Made by a program: the position numbers and the translations under genes
Shown: one piece after another, positions 16,700 to 25,909 of the stretch
Position numbering within the stretch: the first letter of the stretch is position 1
Layout of the letters: every line of letters starts with the position of its first letter
Assembly: GCA_034669045.1 (NCBI GenBank)
Contig: JAXDOD010000129.1
Span: forward strand, 59,637-123,636
Length of the DNA: 64,000 nucleotides
Direction: 5' to 3'
Source of the DNA: VAZQ01 sp034669045
GTDB lineage: Bacteria > Pseudomonadota > Alphaproteobacteria > Rhizobiales > Xanthobacteraceae
Notes under the pieces: model-generated
Database searches by the model: none
Seen by the model: the letters and a program-made list of their open reading frames with translations, nothing else
What the model was told of the DNA's origin: nothing

Positions 16700-18451
16700 G
16701 TGCTGGTGTCGGCTGTGAACGATTGCGCATCTGCCGGTGCCGGAATCCGCGGCCACATCGACGCGCCCGCAGCAGGCCAAGTGCTGCCGAGCGGGCAGGT
16801 CGTGGTCAGCGGCTGGGCGGTCGGCGCTTCGTGTCCGGTGTCGCGCGTCGAAGTCTGGCTTGACGGCCGCTTCCAAGGATGCGCCGGGCTCGGCCGGCCC
16901 CGGACCGACGTTGCCGCGGCCTTGCAGGACGATGATGCCGAGCTTTCGGGCTTCGAGTTCAGGTTCGACAGCCGTCGGCTTGACCGGCTCGGGGATCGCG
17001 CCCTCGTGGGTGCGAGCGTGATCCTCCTGGACGGCACGCGCGCGGATCTGCCGCCGGTGAGGATTTCGATCGCGCCCGCGATCGATTCCCAGGCGTCGCC
17101 CCTGGCGTGGAGTTCGGAACGAACCCCGCCCGAACCGCCGCGCAGGCGCTTACGCCAGCAACGGGTTCGGCTCCTGTGCGTCGCGCGCAGCCTCGACCAC
17201 GGCGGCTCTCAGCTTCGGATGCGGGAGCTCATGACGCACCTGCAAACAACCGAAGGGTTCGAGACGACCGTGATGTCGCCGACCGAAGGACCCTTGCGGT
17301 GCGAGCTCGAGGCAGCCGGCACGAGCGTTCACGTCGCACCGATACCGATCGATGACATCTCGGCCTACGAAAAACAGTTGGCGATCGCAACCGCATGGGC
17401 GGATGGGAAGTTCGACGTCGTGCTGGCATTCACGCTCACGTCGTTTCCTGCAATCGAGCTCGCCTGGCGACTGGGATTGCCGTCGGTCTGGCGCATCGGC
17501 GAGAACGAGCCCTTGGCCACGGTCGTCGCCTGGCTCGGCGGAAAACTCGATCCGTCGGTGGAGCTCCGGGCCAAGTCGGCCTTCGACATGGCCTCGGCGG
17601 TCCGCTTCATTTCCGAAAGCACACTGCTGCTGGGTCGGCAGACAGGTTTCGCGGGACGTTCCGTGGTCTTTGGAAATGGCGCCGACGTGGCTGCGGCGCG
17701 CGCTTACGTAGCGGCCACCGATCGCGATACATGCCGGCGAAACCTGGGAATCGGCCGCGAGCAACGCGTGCTGGTCTGCGCGGGAACGCTGTGGCCGGTC
17801 AAAGGCCAGGCGCTTCTCGTCGCCGCGTTGGAACGGGTGCGGCCCGATCATCCCGGCCTGGAATGCATCCTGATCGGCCAGCAGTTCGACGCATACGCGG
17901 CGGCGCTGTCCCGTTTCGTCGACCGCCACCGGCTGCAAGGCGCGGTGCGATTCGTCCCCTTCTGCGACGATCTTCGGCCCTGGATGCGCGCCGTCGATGT
18001 CGTGGCCTGCCCGTCCGAAAGCGAGGCGATGCCCACGAGCGTCGTGGAGGCGATGGCGTTCGGGCTGCCGGTCCTGGCTGCGCGCGTCGGGGGTATTCCC
18101 GATATCGTCGAGGAGGGCGTGACCGGCTGGCTCTGCGAGCCCAACGACCTCGGCTCCCTGGTCGAAGGCGTGGCGCGGGTTGCGAAGGCCAAGCCCGGTG
18201 AGCTGCGGGCGCTCGGAGAGCGCGCGATGGCACGCGTCGCCGAGACCCATGATCGCGCCAAGGCGTTGTCGCGCATGACCGACCTGCTGCGGCACGTCAT
18301 GCGCGGGACGCAGCCGCGCGGGCTCGAGCGGCCGGCGGCGATGCGGGCTGACGATCGCTGGACCGGGCGGCGTGCCGGGGGCAAACTGCCGCCGGATAAT
18401 AAATCCTGGGCCGCCATGCGGGCGATGTTCAGCAGTATTTTTCGCAAGTGA
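16700..18451 (+). CDS. Glycosyltransferase family 4 with N-terminal beta-sandwich-like domain
   Basis: 583 residues from GTG 16700. Residues about 15-125 (GHIDAPAAGQVLPSGQVVVSGWAV) resemble an Ig-like domain found at the N-terminus of some polysaccharide enzymes. Residues about 155-530 are a GT-B glycosyltransferase: LDHGGSQLRMRELM as the N-lobe glycine loop, VCAGTLWPVKGQALLVAAL, and the EX7E motif in ESEAMPTSVVEAM near 441-449 followed by GGIPDIVEEGVTGWL. It transfers a sugar from a nucleotide-sugar donor; acceptor unknown, probably surface polysaccharide. It stands alone between the iorAB promoter region and a Bug gene, with no other polysaccharide genes nearby. Confidence 0.85.
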   Translation: MLVSAVNDCASAGAGIRGHIDAPAAGQVLPSGQVVVSGWAVGASCPVSRVEVWLDGRFQGCAGLGRPRTDVAAALQDDDAELSGFEFRFDSRRLDRLGDRALVGASVILLDGTRADLPPVRISIAPAIDSQASPLAWSSERTPPEPPRRRLRQQRVRLLCVARSLDHGGSQLRMRELMTHLQTTEGFETTVMSPTEGPLRCELEAAGTSVHVAPIPIDDISAYEKQLAIATAWADGKFDVVLAFTLTSFPAIELAWRLGLPSVWRIGENEPLATVVAWLGGKLDPSVELRAKSAFDMASAVRFISESTLLLGRQTGFAGRSVVFGNGADVAAARAYVAATDRDTCRRNLGIGREQRVLVCAGTLWPVKGQALLVAALERVRPDHPGLECILIGQQFDAYAAALSRFVDRHRLQGAVRFVPFCDDLRPWMRAVDVVACPSESEAMPTSVVEAMAFGLPVLAARVGGIPDIVEEGVTGWLCEPNDLGSLVEGVARVAKAKPGELRALGERAMARVAETHDRAKALSRMTDLLRHVMRGTQPRGLERPAAMRADDRWTGRRAGGKLPPDNKSWAAMRAMFSSIFRK

Positions 18452-18489
18452 GCGACCGCTGGCGCGGCCACGGATCGGGGAGGGCGCGA

Positions 18490-19464
18490 ATGAGGCACGC
18501 ATGGCTGGCGGCCGCGCTGGTGGGAGCGGTCGCGCTCGGCGCGGCGTCAGCCGCCGGCGCGCAGACCTATCCGGGCAAGCCGGTGCGCATCGTGATCGCG
18601 TTCCCGGCCGGCGGGTCGATCGACACGCTCGGGCGCATCCTGGCGCAGAAGCTCAGCGACGATTGGGGCCAGACCGTCGTGGTCGAGAACCGGCCGGGCG
18701 CCGGCGGCAATCTCGGCGCTGCCGCGGCGGCGCAGGCGGCGCCCGACGGCTATACGCTGCATCTGGGCGCGCAGACGCTGGGCGTGAATGTCACCATCGC
18801 GCCCTACCAGGGCTTCGATCCGGTGCGCGACTTCGAGCCGGTCATGCTGGTCGCGACCGCGCAGGATGTCCTGATGGTGGCGCCGGACTCGGCATATCGC
18901 ACGGTGGGGGACCTGATCGCGGATGCCAAGGCCCGTCCGGGCCAGCTCAACTATGCCTCGCTCGGGCCCGGCACCAGCGCGCATCTCTCGACCGTGCTGT
19001 TCTCGCAGGTCACCGGCATCAAGCTCCAGCACGTGCCCTATCCGACCGGCATGTCGCAGGCCGTGACCGACATCATGACCGGCCGCATCTCGATGTGGCT
19101 GGCGACGCTCGGCGGCGCGCTCGGCAACGTGCAGGGCGGCAAGGTGCGTGCGCTCGCGGTGTCCGGACCGATGCGCGCCGAGGCGCTGCCGGACGTCGCG
19201 ACCTTCAAGGAGCAGGGCGTGGCGCTGGAGGACGAGGCCAGCTGGTTCGCCTTCTTCCTCCCGAAGCGGACGCCGAAGGAGATCGTCGCCAAGATCAACA
19301 AGGACGTGGAGCACATCCTGGCGCGGCCGGACATCAAGGCGCGCGGCGTGACGCTTGGCTATCGCTTCGTCGGCGGGCCGCCGGAGAAGCTTGCGGCCTT
19401 CCTCAAGAGCGAGATCGCCAAATGGGCCGAGGTCGCCAAGAGCGCGGATCTGGTCGCGCGGTGA
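18490..19464 (+). CDS. Bug-family periplasmic solute-binding protein (TctC-like)
   Basis: 324 residues from ATG 18490, preceded by GGGGAGGG; a longer frame from 18448 would put 14 residues before the signal peptide. Signal peptide MRHAWLAAALVGAVALGAAS to about residue 25. YPGKPVRIVIAFPAGGSIDT is the hallmark start of the mature Bug fold, followed by VENRPGAGGNLGAAAAAQA. These proteins bind carboxylates or other small anions for tripartite tricarboxylate transporters or for sensing. No tctA/tctB accompanies it, making it one of many orphan Bug proteins typical of this bacterial group. Ligand unknown. Confidence 0.9.
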   Translation: MRHAWLAAALVGAVALGAASAAGAQTYPGKPVRIVIAFPAGGSIDTLGRILAQKLSDDWGQTVVVENRPGAGGNLGAAAAAQAAPDGYTLHLGAQTLGVNVTIAPYQGFDPVRDFEPVMLVATAQDVLMVAPDSAYRTVGDLIADAKARPGQLNYASLGPGTSAHLSTVLFSQVTGIKLQHVPYPTGMSQAVTDIMTGRISMWLATLGGALGNVQGGKVRALAVSGPMRAEALPDVATFKEQGVALEDEASWFAFFLPKRTPKEIVAKINKDVEHILARPDIKARGVTLGYRFVGGPPEKLAAFLKSEIAKWAEVAKSADLVAR

Positions 19465-19495
19465 CCACAACGGAAACGTTGCAGTGACGCAGCCG

Positions 19496-19634
19496 CAGGG
19501 TGGGCAAAGGCGCGGGCAAACGCTCAGGGCGTTCAACGCGCCCGGTGCAGCGCCGTGCCCACGCGGAACAGCGGCGCGCCTTGCAAGCAAACAGACGCGT
19601 GGGCACGGCGCTGCGCGCCTTTGCCCACCCTACG
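19496..19634. repeat. Palindromic MITE-like element, copy 1
   Basis: Terminal inverted repeats CAGGGTGGGCAAAGGCGCG (19496-19514) and CGCGCCTTTGCCCACCCTAC (19614-19633) enclose a second nested pair GCGCCGTGCCCACGCG (19550-19565) / CGCGTGGGCACGGCGC (19596-19611). The 139-bp unit would fold into a long stem with an inner hairpin. It is non-coding. Similar interspersed palindromes are common in Bradyrhizobium-like genomes (recollection, not searched). Confidence 0.7.
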
Positions 19635-19687
19635 ACGGCTATAGCACGCCACAGCTACGCACGATCCATCCGCTCATGCCGGCGTCG

Positions 19688-19856
19688 GTAGGGTTGGGCA
19701 AAGGCGCAGAGCACGGCGCTTGACGCGCGTGCAAAGTCGATCCTGCGCCGTGCCCACGCGTCTTCGATCGTCACTGCCGAAGTATAAAGACGCGTGGGCA
19801 ACGCGCGCACGGTTAGGCATCGATCGAACGAGTCGGGCGCTTTTGCCCACCTGCGG
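19688..19856. repeat. Palindromic MITE-like element, copy 2
   Basis: Ends GTAGGGTTGGGCAAAGGCGC (19688-19707) and GCGCTTTTGCCCACCTGCGG (19837-19856) match copy 1, as do the inner arms GCGCCGTGCCCACGCGTCTT (19745-19764) / AAGACGCGTGGGCAACGCGC (19787-19806). The two copies lie in the same orientation 53 bases apart and fill the 468-base gap between the Bug gene and the DMT exporter; no gene is seen in the gap. Confidence 0.7.
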
Positions 19857-19932
19857 TTGTTAGGATGAGGGCGGAGCAAGGCCGGTTATCCGGTTATAAT
19901 AACGACGAAGAAAAGACGGAGGAAATCCCCGC

Positions 19933-20946
19933 GTGCTTGGAAGTCTTCTCGCGGTCTGTTCCGCGGCCACCTTTGCGTTCAACAATGCGAGCGTGCGGCG
20001 CGGCGTGCTCACCGGCACCGTCGGCCAGGCCATGGCGATCACGGTGCCGATCGGCGTGCCGCTGTTCTTCATCGCCGCGCTCGCGACCGGCCATCTCGGC
20101 ATGGTGGCGGGATTCTCGCCGCATGCGCTGCTGGCGCTGGCGCTCGCGGGCATTCTGCACTTCGTCTGGGGACGCTATTGCAACTACCGCGCCACGACCG
20201 CGATCGGCACCAACCTGGTCGCGCCGGTGCAGCAGGTCAACCTGATCGTCACCCTCGTTCTGGCGGTCTGGCTGCTCGGCGAGCAGTTCACGCCGCTGAA
20301 GATCTTGGGCATCGCGCTCATCCTGCTTGGGCCGACGCTGACCATGCGCGGCCGCCGGCAGCCGGCCGGCGAACGCGCGGTGTCGCCGGAGAAGATCACC
20401 GCCATCGATGCCGAGAAGCCGCCGGCGTTCGAGCCGCGCTACGCGGAAGGCTATCTATTCTCGCTGATGTCGGCGATCGGCTATGGCTTGAGCCCGATCC
20501 TGGTGCGCGTCGGCCTTGAGGGCAAGGGGCTGGGCGCCAGCTTCGCCGGGGGGCTGGTCGCCTATTGCGCCGCCACGGTCGTGATCGCGCTGTTGCTGCT
20601 GTGGCCGGGCAATCTCCGCAACGTGCTCGCGATCAAGCGCGAGTCCGCGAAATGGTTCACGCTCTCCGGCGTCCTGGTGTTCCTGTCGCAGATGTTCCTC
20701 TACATGGCGATGGCGATCGCGCCGGTGACCGTGGTGTCGCCGATGCTGCGGCTCTCGATGCTGTTCCGCATCTATTTCAGCCGGCTGCTCAATCCGCAGC
20801 ACGAGATCTTCGGCGGATCGGTCATCGCGGGCACGCTGGTATCGCTGGCGGGCGCGCTCGCGCTGTCGGCGAGCACCGAGGTGGTGCAGTCACTCGTGCC
20901 GCTGCCCGAGGCGGTGCTGGCGATGCTCAACTGGCACTGGCCGTGA
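19933..20946 (+). CDS. DMT-superfamily (EamA) inner-membrane transporter
   Basis: 337 residues from GTG 19933, chosen for the ACGGAGGAAA ribosome-binding site. It shows about ten hydrophobic helices arranged as two EamA repeats (roughly 1-140 and 165-320), separated by a charged linker near residues 140-165 (RGRRQPAGERAVSPEKITA). The motif YRATTAIGTNLVAPVQQVNLI closes the first repeat. Family members export amino acids, nucleosides or other metabolites with proton coupling; the substrate cannot be predicted. Monocistronic between the repeat elements and the convergent NAD-GDH gene. Confidence 0.85.
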   Translation: MLGSLLAVCSAATFAFNNASVRRGVLTGTVGQAMAITVPIGVPLFFIAALATGHLGMVAGFSPHALLALALAGILHFVWGRYCNYRATTAIGTNLVAPVQQVNLIVTLVLAVWLLGEQFTPLKILGIALILLGPTLTMRGRRQPAGERAVSPEKITAIDAEKPPAFEPRYAEGYLFSLMSAIGYGLSPILVRVGLEGKGLGASFAGGLVAYCAATVVIALLLLWPGNLRNVLAIKRESAKWFTLSGVLVFLSQMFLYMAMAIAPVTVVSPMLRLSMLFRIYFSRLLNPQHEIFGGSVIAGTLVSLAGALALSASTEVVQSLVPLPEAVLAMLNWHWP

Positions 20947-20999
20947 CCTGCGGCCGCCGCGGTTGACCGGGACCCCTCAACCCGATCCTTGCGCGCTCG

Positions 21000-23900
21000 C
21001 TACTGCTTCACCAGATCGCCCAGCAGGCTCGCCGCCACCGAGAGCTTCGACAGGGTGAGCCCGGTGCTGGCGATCTCGTGCACGGAGGAGCGGATGCGGT
21101 CGACCTCGGCCTGGCGCTCGGCGACCCAGGCCAGCACCGCCTCCGGGCCGGCGGCGCCGTTGCCCGCCATGGCGGCGGCCAGCCGGCGCTCGGCGTCGCC
21201 GATCGAATCGAGCGCGCGGTCGAGCGCCAGCCGGTCGAAATAATCGGACACCTTGATGTCGCGCGCTGCGCTTGCGATGCGGTCGAGCCGGAAGAACGCT
21301 TCGGCGGCGAAATAGGTCGCCGCCACCTCGGCGACGCGCTGCCCGGTGCGGTCGGCGACCAGCACGATGTCGGGCGCCGAGGCCAGCGCCGGCAGGCTGG
21401 CGAGCCGGCGCGCCAGCGCCTCCGGCACGCCGGCCGCAGTCAGTTCGACCTCGCGCGCGGTGCGCGCGGTCGCGGCCTCCTCCGCCAAGGCGCTGCCGAG
21501 CGCGGCCTCGACCGCGGCGATGCCCTCGCGGTAGTGCTCGACGATGCCGGCCAGGCCCTTGGTCACGTCGGCGTTGCGCAGGAACCACACCAGGCGGTCG
21601 AGCAGCAGGTCCTGCACCGCCGTGTAGAGCTCGAGCTGCAGCTTGCCGGGAATCGTGTTGTCGAGGCCGTCGATCTCGGTGTTGAGCGCGGTCATACCGT
21701 AGCTGTCGCGCACCGCCGCGAACGCCGACGCGATCGCGGCCGGCGACGCGCCGGTCTGGTCGGCGATGCGCACGACCAGCGACGGGCCGCCGCGGTTGAT
21801 CATCGAATTGGCGAGCTGGGTGACGATGATCTCGCGCCGCAGCCGGTGGTGCTCGACGGCGTCGGGGAATCGCTCGACCAGCGCTGGCGGGAAATAGCGG
21901 CCGAGCTCGCGCGCCAGGTAGGGCTCGTCCGGCACCGGCGAGTCGAGCAGGTGATGGTTGAGCGAGAGCTTGGCATAGGCGAGCAGCACCGCAAGCTCCG
22001 GCCGCGTCAGCGCCTGCGAGCGGCGGCGGCGCTCCGCGATCTCCTTGTCGTCGGGCAGGAACTCGACCGCGCGGTCGAGCTCGCCGGCGGCTTCCAGCGT
22101 CTGCATCAGGCGCTGCTCGAAGCCGAGGTCCTCCAGGCCGCGCCGCTCCGCGAGCGAGAGCGACAGCGGCTGCAGATAGTTGTTGCGCAGCACCAGCGCC
22201 GCCACGTCGTCGGTCATCGCCGCGAGCAGCGCGTTGCGCGCCTCGAGCGTGAGCCTGCCGGCGCGCACCGGGACGCTGAGCGCGATCTTGATGTTGACCT
22301 CGATGTCGGAGGTGTTGACGCCGGCCGAATTGTCGATGGCGTCGGTGTTGAGCCGCACCCCGCGCATCGCCGCCTCGACCCGCCCGCGCTGGGTCATGCC
22401 GAGGTTGGCACCCTCTCCGATCACCTTGCAGCGAAGCTCGCCGCCGGTGACGCGGATCGCGTCGTTGGCGCGGTCGCCGACCGCCTCGTCGCTTTCCGCC
22501 GACGCGCGCACGTATGTCCCGATGCCGCCGAAGCACATGAGATCGACCGGCGCCTTGAGGATCGCGTTCATCACCTCCTGCGGGGTCGCCTTGGCCTTCA
22601 TGAACCCGATCGCGGCCTGCGCCCGCTCCGACAGCGTGATCTCCTTCGACGCGCGCGAGAACACGCCGCCGCCCTCGGAGATCAGCGACTTGTCGTAGTC
22701 CTGCCAGCTCGAGCGCGGCAGCTCGAACAGCCGCCGGCGTTCGGCGAAGCTGCGGTCATGCGGCTCGGGATCGATGAAGATGTCGCGATGATCGAAGGCG
22801 GCGAGAAGCCTGATGGTCGCTTCCCGCAGCATGGCGTTGCCGAACACGTCGCCCGACATGTCGCCGACGCCCGCGACCGTGAACGGCGTCTTGCCGATAT
22901 CGACGTCGATCTCGCGGAAATGGCGCTTGACCGACTCCCAGGCGCCGCGCGCCGTGATCCCGATCTTCTTGTGGTCGTAGCCGGCCGAGCCGCCGGACGC
23001 GAAGGCGTCGCCGAGCCAGAAGCCGCGTTCCTCGGCAATGGCGTTGGCGATGTCGGAGAAGGTGGCGGTGCCCTTGTCGGCGGCGACCACCAGGTACGGA
23101 TCGTCGTCGTCGTGCCGCACGACGTTGTCGGGCGGGATCACGCCCGTGTCGCCGAGGTTGTCGGTGACGTCGAGCAGGCTCGAGATGAACAGCTTGTAGG
23201 CGGCGGTGCCCTCGGCCTGCACCGCCTCGCGCGGCCCCTTGGGGAGGAATTTCGGCACGAAGCCGCCCTTGGCGCCGACCGGCACGATCACGGCATTCTT
23301 GACCTGCTGCGCCTTCACCAGGCCGAGCACCTCGGTGCGGAAATCCTGCGGCCGGTCGGACCAGCGGATGCCGCCGCGCGCCACCTTGCCGAAGCGCAGG
23401 TGCACGCCCTCGACCCGCGGCGAGTAGACGGAGATCTCGTAGAGCGGCTTCGGCAGCGGCAGGCCGTCGAGCTTGCGGCTGGCGAACTTAATCGCGATCA
23501 AGCCCTTCGGCCGGCCGTCGGCATCGAGCTGGTAGAAGCTGGTGCGCAGCGCCGACTGCACGGCGTTGACGAAGTGGCGCAGGATGCGGTCCTCGTCGAG
23601 GCTCTCGACCGCCTGCAGCGCGGCCTCGATGGCAGCGGCGATCTCCGCCTCGCGCGCCTTGCGCTCGTCCGCCGGAACAGCCGCCCGCGGATCGAAACGC
23701 GCGTGGAACAGCTCCACGATCTGCGCCGCGATGGCGGCGTGCCGGGTGAGCGTCGCCCACATGTAGTCCTGCGAATAGGGCACGCGGATCTGGCGCAGGA
23801 AGCGCGAGATCGCGCGCAGCAGCGCCACGTCGCGCCACATCAGCCCGCCCGCGAGCACGAGCGCGTTGTAGCCGTCGTTCTCGGCGCCCCCGGTCATCAC

Positions 23901-25835
23901 CACCAGGAAGCAGGCTTCGAGCGCCGCCTTGCGCGCCGCCAGATCGACCGCGAGGCCGCCCGTCGGCTCGATCACCATGTCATGGAACCAGACGTGGGGC
24001 TCGTCGGGCGGCCCGACCGCGACGCGGTAGGTCAGCTCGTCGACCACCCGGAAGCCCATGTTCTCCAGCACCGGCACGCGTTCCGACAGCGGGATTGGAC
24101 GGCCGCGGCTCCAGATCTTGAGCCCGATGCCCTCGCCCTCGTCGGTGGCGCGGCGGTGAAAGTCGGCGCTCAGCGGGCGCTTGGCCGAGAGGCCCTCGAT
24201 CACCCGGATGTCGTCGACGGCGTCGCGCGGCGAATAGGCCTCGCGGTAGCCCTGCGAGAAGGCGTCGCGATAGCGCTCGAACAGCAGGTGCGTCCGGCCC
24301 GGCTCGTAGGCCGCCGCCAGCGCATCCAGCAGCCCGTCGGTCCAGGTGCGCACGATGCCGCTGATGGCGTCTTCCAGCGTTCCGCGATCGGGATTGGGCG
24401 TCTCGCCGTCATAGCGCCCGATGATGAAATGCACGCGCACCAGCGGGCCTTCGGCGAAGAACGGAAAGAACGCGCTGACACGGCCGTGATAGACGCGCGC
24501 GAGATAGTCGCTGATCGCCTTGCGGACGTCGCTGTCGTAGCGGTCGCGCGGGATGAAGACGAGGATCGACACGAAGCGCTCGAAGCGATCGCGCCGCGGC
24601 AGGACGCGCACGCGCGGCCGCTCCTCGAGCTGCAGGATCGCCATGGCGAACTGGTAGAGCGTGTCCGCGTCGACCTGGAACAGCTCGTCGCGCGGATAGG
24701 TCTCCAGCACGTTGACCAGGGCCTTGCCGGAATGGCCCTCGGGGGCGAAGCCGGCGCGTTTCACCACCGCGGCCACCTTGCGGTGCAGATAGGGGATCGT
24801 GACCGTGGACTTGGTATAGGCGGTCGAGGTGAACAGGCCGATGATGCGGAACTCGCCGGCGAGCTTGCCGGTCGCGTCGAAGCGCTTGACGCCGACATAG
24901 TCCATGTGGGCGTGCCGGTGCACGCGCGAGCGCACCGCCGACTTGGTGACGATCAGGATTTGCGGCTGCTTGAGGAACTCGCGGATTTCCGGCGTCACGG
25001 TGACGAGCTGGTTGCCGCGGCGGAGCACCTTCATCTCGCGCGCCCGCAGGAGGCCGAGCCCGCTCTCGTATTGCGGCTCGAGCGCGTCCTCGTCGGCGGT
25101 GAACACGTAGTTGCGCACGCCGAGGAAGGTGAAGTTGTCGGCCACCAGCCATTCCAGGAACCCGACCGCCTCGGCGGGCTCGTCGCCCGGCAGCGGCGGC
25201 GGATGGCTCGTCAGCCCGGCGATGACCTCCTGCACGCGCGCGAGCATCGGCCGCCAGTCGTGCACGCTGACGCGCACGTCGGCCAGCGCCTGCGCGATCG
25301 CCTGCACGATCTCGCCGCGGCGCGCCGCGTCCTCGATGCGCTCGACATGGATATGGATGAAGCTCTCGCGGATCGCCGCGCCCGACGGCGGCGCGAAGCC
25401 GTGGAAGGCGGTGAGGCGGCCGTCCGCATCGCGCTCGACCGTAAAGACCGGGTGGACCACCAGCCGGATGTCGACGCCGCATTCGGTCAGTTCGCCCAGC
25501 ACGGAGTCGACCAGGAACGGCATGTCGTCGTTGACGATCTCCAGCGTCGAGACGTGCTTGAGCCGCTCGCTGCTGGCTGCCGCGGCCGGCGGCTCGAAGC
25601 GGATTTTCGGCGCCCCCGGCTTGCGCTCGGCGAACAGCGCCCAGGCCGCCTCGGCGACCGCCGCGACGTCGCGGGCGTCATAGCGCAGCAGGTCCTCGGG
25701 CGCCGCGCGCGCAAACAGGCCGGTGACGAAGTCCTTGGGGACGCCGCTCTTGCGGGCATCGAGCAACGCCGCGGCGGTGGCGACCAGCAGCGGGGCCACG
25801 CCGTCGTCCTCGCTCCCGGCACCCTGGTCGGCCAT
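21000..25835 (-). CDS. gdhB: Large NAD-specific glutamate dehydrogenase
   Basis: 1611 residues, the usual size of the ~180-kDa class. Start ATG 25835 gives MADQGAGSEDDGVAPLL; the frame stays open upstream but that part reads as low-complexity Arg-rich sequence. The long N-terminal half contains the regulatory ACT-like segments; the catalytic region, about residues 800-1250, includes GGIRWSDRPQDFRTEVLGLV, VPVGAKGGFVPK with the substrate-binding Lys, and VAGVGDMSGDVFGNAML. It oxidises glutamate to 2-oxoglutarate and ammonia with NAD+, a catabolic role feeding the TCA cycle. It is monocistronic or the last gene after the LemA/TPM genes, 74 bases from the nearest one. Confidence 0.95.
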   Translation of the reverse strand: MADQGAGSEDDGVAPLLVATAAALLDARKSGVPKDFVTGLFARAAPEDLLRYDARDVAAVAEAAWALFAERKPGAPKIRFEPPAAAASSERLKHVSTLEIVNDDMPFLVDSVLGELTECGVDIRLVVHPVFTVERDADGRLTAFHGFAPPSGAAIRESFIHIHVERIEDAARRGEIVQAIAQALADVRVSVHDWRPMLARVQEVIAGLTSHPPPLPGDEPAEAVGFLEWLVADNFTFLGVRNYVFTADEDALEPQYESGLGLLRAREMKVLRRGNQLVTVTPEIREFLKQPQILIVTKSAVRSRVHRHAHMDYVGVKRFDATGKLAGEFRIIGLFTSTAYTKSTVTIPYLHRKVAAVVKRAGFAPEGHSGKALVNVLETYPRDELFQVDADTLYQFAMAILQLEERPRVRVLPRRDRFERFVSILVFIPRDRYDSDVRKAISDYLARVYHGRVSAFFPFFAEGPLVRVHFIIGRYDGETPNPDRGTLEDAISGIVRTWTDGLLDALAAAYEPGRTHLLFERYRDAFSQGYREAYSPRDAVDDIRVIEGLSAKRPLSADFHRRATDEGEGIGLKIWSRGRPIPLSERVPVLENMGFRVVDELTYRVAVGPPDEPHVWFHDMVIEPTGGLAVDLAARKAALEACFLVVMTGGAENDGYNALVLAGGLMWRDVALLRAISRFLRQIRVPYSQDYMWATLTRHAAIAAQIVELFHARFDPRAAVPADERKAREAEIAAAIEAALQAVESLDEDRILRHFVNAVQSALRTSFYQLDADGRPKGLIAIKFASRKLDGLPLPKPLYEISVYSPRVEGVHLRFGKVARGGIRWSDRPQDFRTEVLGLVKAQQVKNAVIVPVGAKGGFVPKFLPKGPREAVQAEGTAAYKLFISSLLDVTDNLGDTGVIPPDNVVRHDDDDPYLVVAADKGTATFSDIANAIAEERGFWLGDAFASGGSAGYDHKKIGITARGAWESVKRHFREIDVDIGKTPFTVAGVGDMSGDVFGNAMLREATIRLLAAFDHRDIFIDPEPHDRSFAERRRLFELPRSSWQDYDKSLISEGGGVFSRASKEITLSERAQAAIGFMKAKATPQEVMNAILKAPVDLMCFGGIGTYVRASAESDEAVGDRANDAIRVTGGELRCKVIGEGANLGMTQRGRVEAAMRGVRLNTDAIDNSAGVNTSDIEVNIKIALSVPVRAGRLTLEARNALLAAMTDDVAALVLRNNYLQPLSLSLAERRGLEDLGFEQRLMQTLEAAGELDRAVEFLPDDKEIAERRRRSQALTRPELAVLLAYAKLSLNHHLLDSPVPDEPYLARELGRYFPPALVERFPDAVEHHRLRREIIVTQLANSMINRGGPSLVVRIADQTGASPAAIASAFAAVRDSYGMTALNTEIDGLDNTIPGKLQLELYTAVQDLLLDRLVWFLRNADVTKGLAGIVEHYREGIAAVEAALGSALAEEAATARTAREVELTAAGVPEALARRLASLPALASAPDIVLVADRTGQRVAEVAATYFAAEAFFRLDRIASAARDIKVSDYFDRLALDRALDSIGDAERRLAAAMAGNGAAGPEAVLAWVAERQAEVDRIRSSVHEIASTGLTLSKLSVAASLLGDLVKQ

Positions 25836-25909
25836 CCGCGTCCCCGGCAATGAGTCCCCGCCCCGCCACGAGTGTTCCCCATTCGCGCCGCCGCGTCGAG
25901 GGTCCTGCC

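Noticed and set aside
19496..19856. CRISPR array
   Set aside because: Only two units, of unequal length, each internally palindromic, with no regular spacers and no cas genes.
21078..25853. A 1591-codon open frame on the plus strand opposite the NAD-GDH gene
   Set aside because: High GC leaves long antisense frames open; the translation is rich in Arg, His, Asp, Val and Leu with no domain, and the minus-strand product is a clear GDH.
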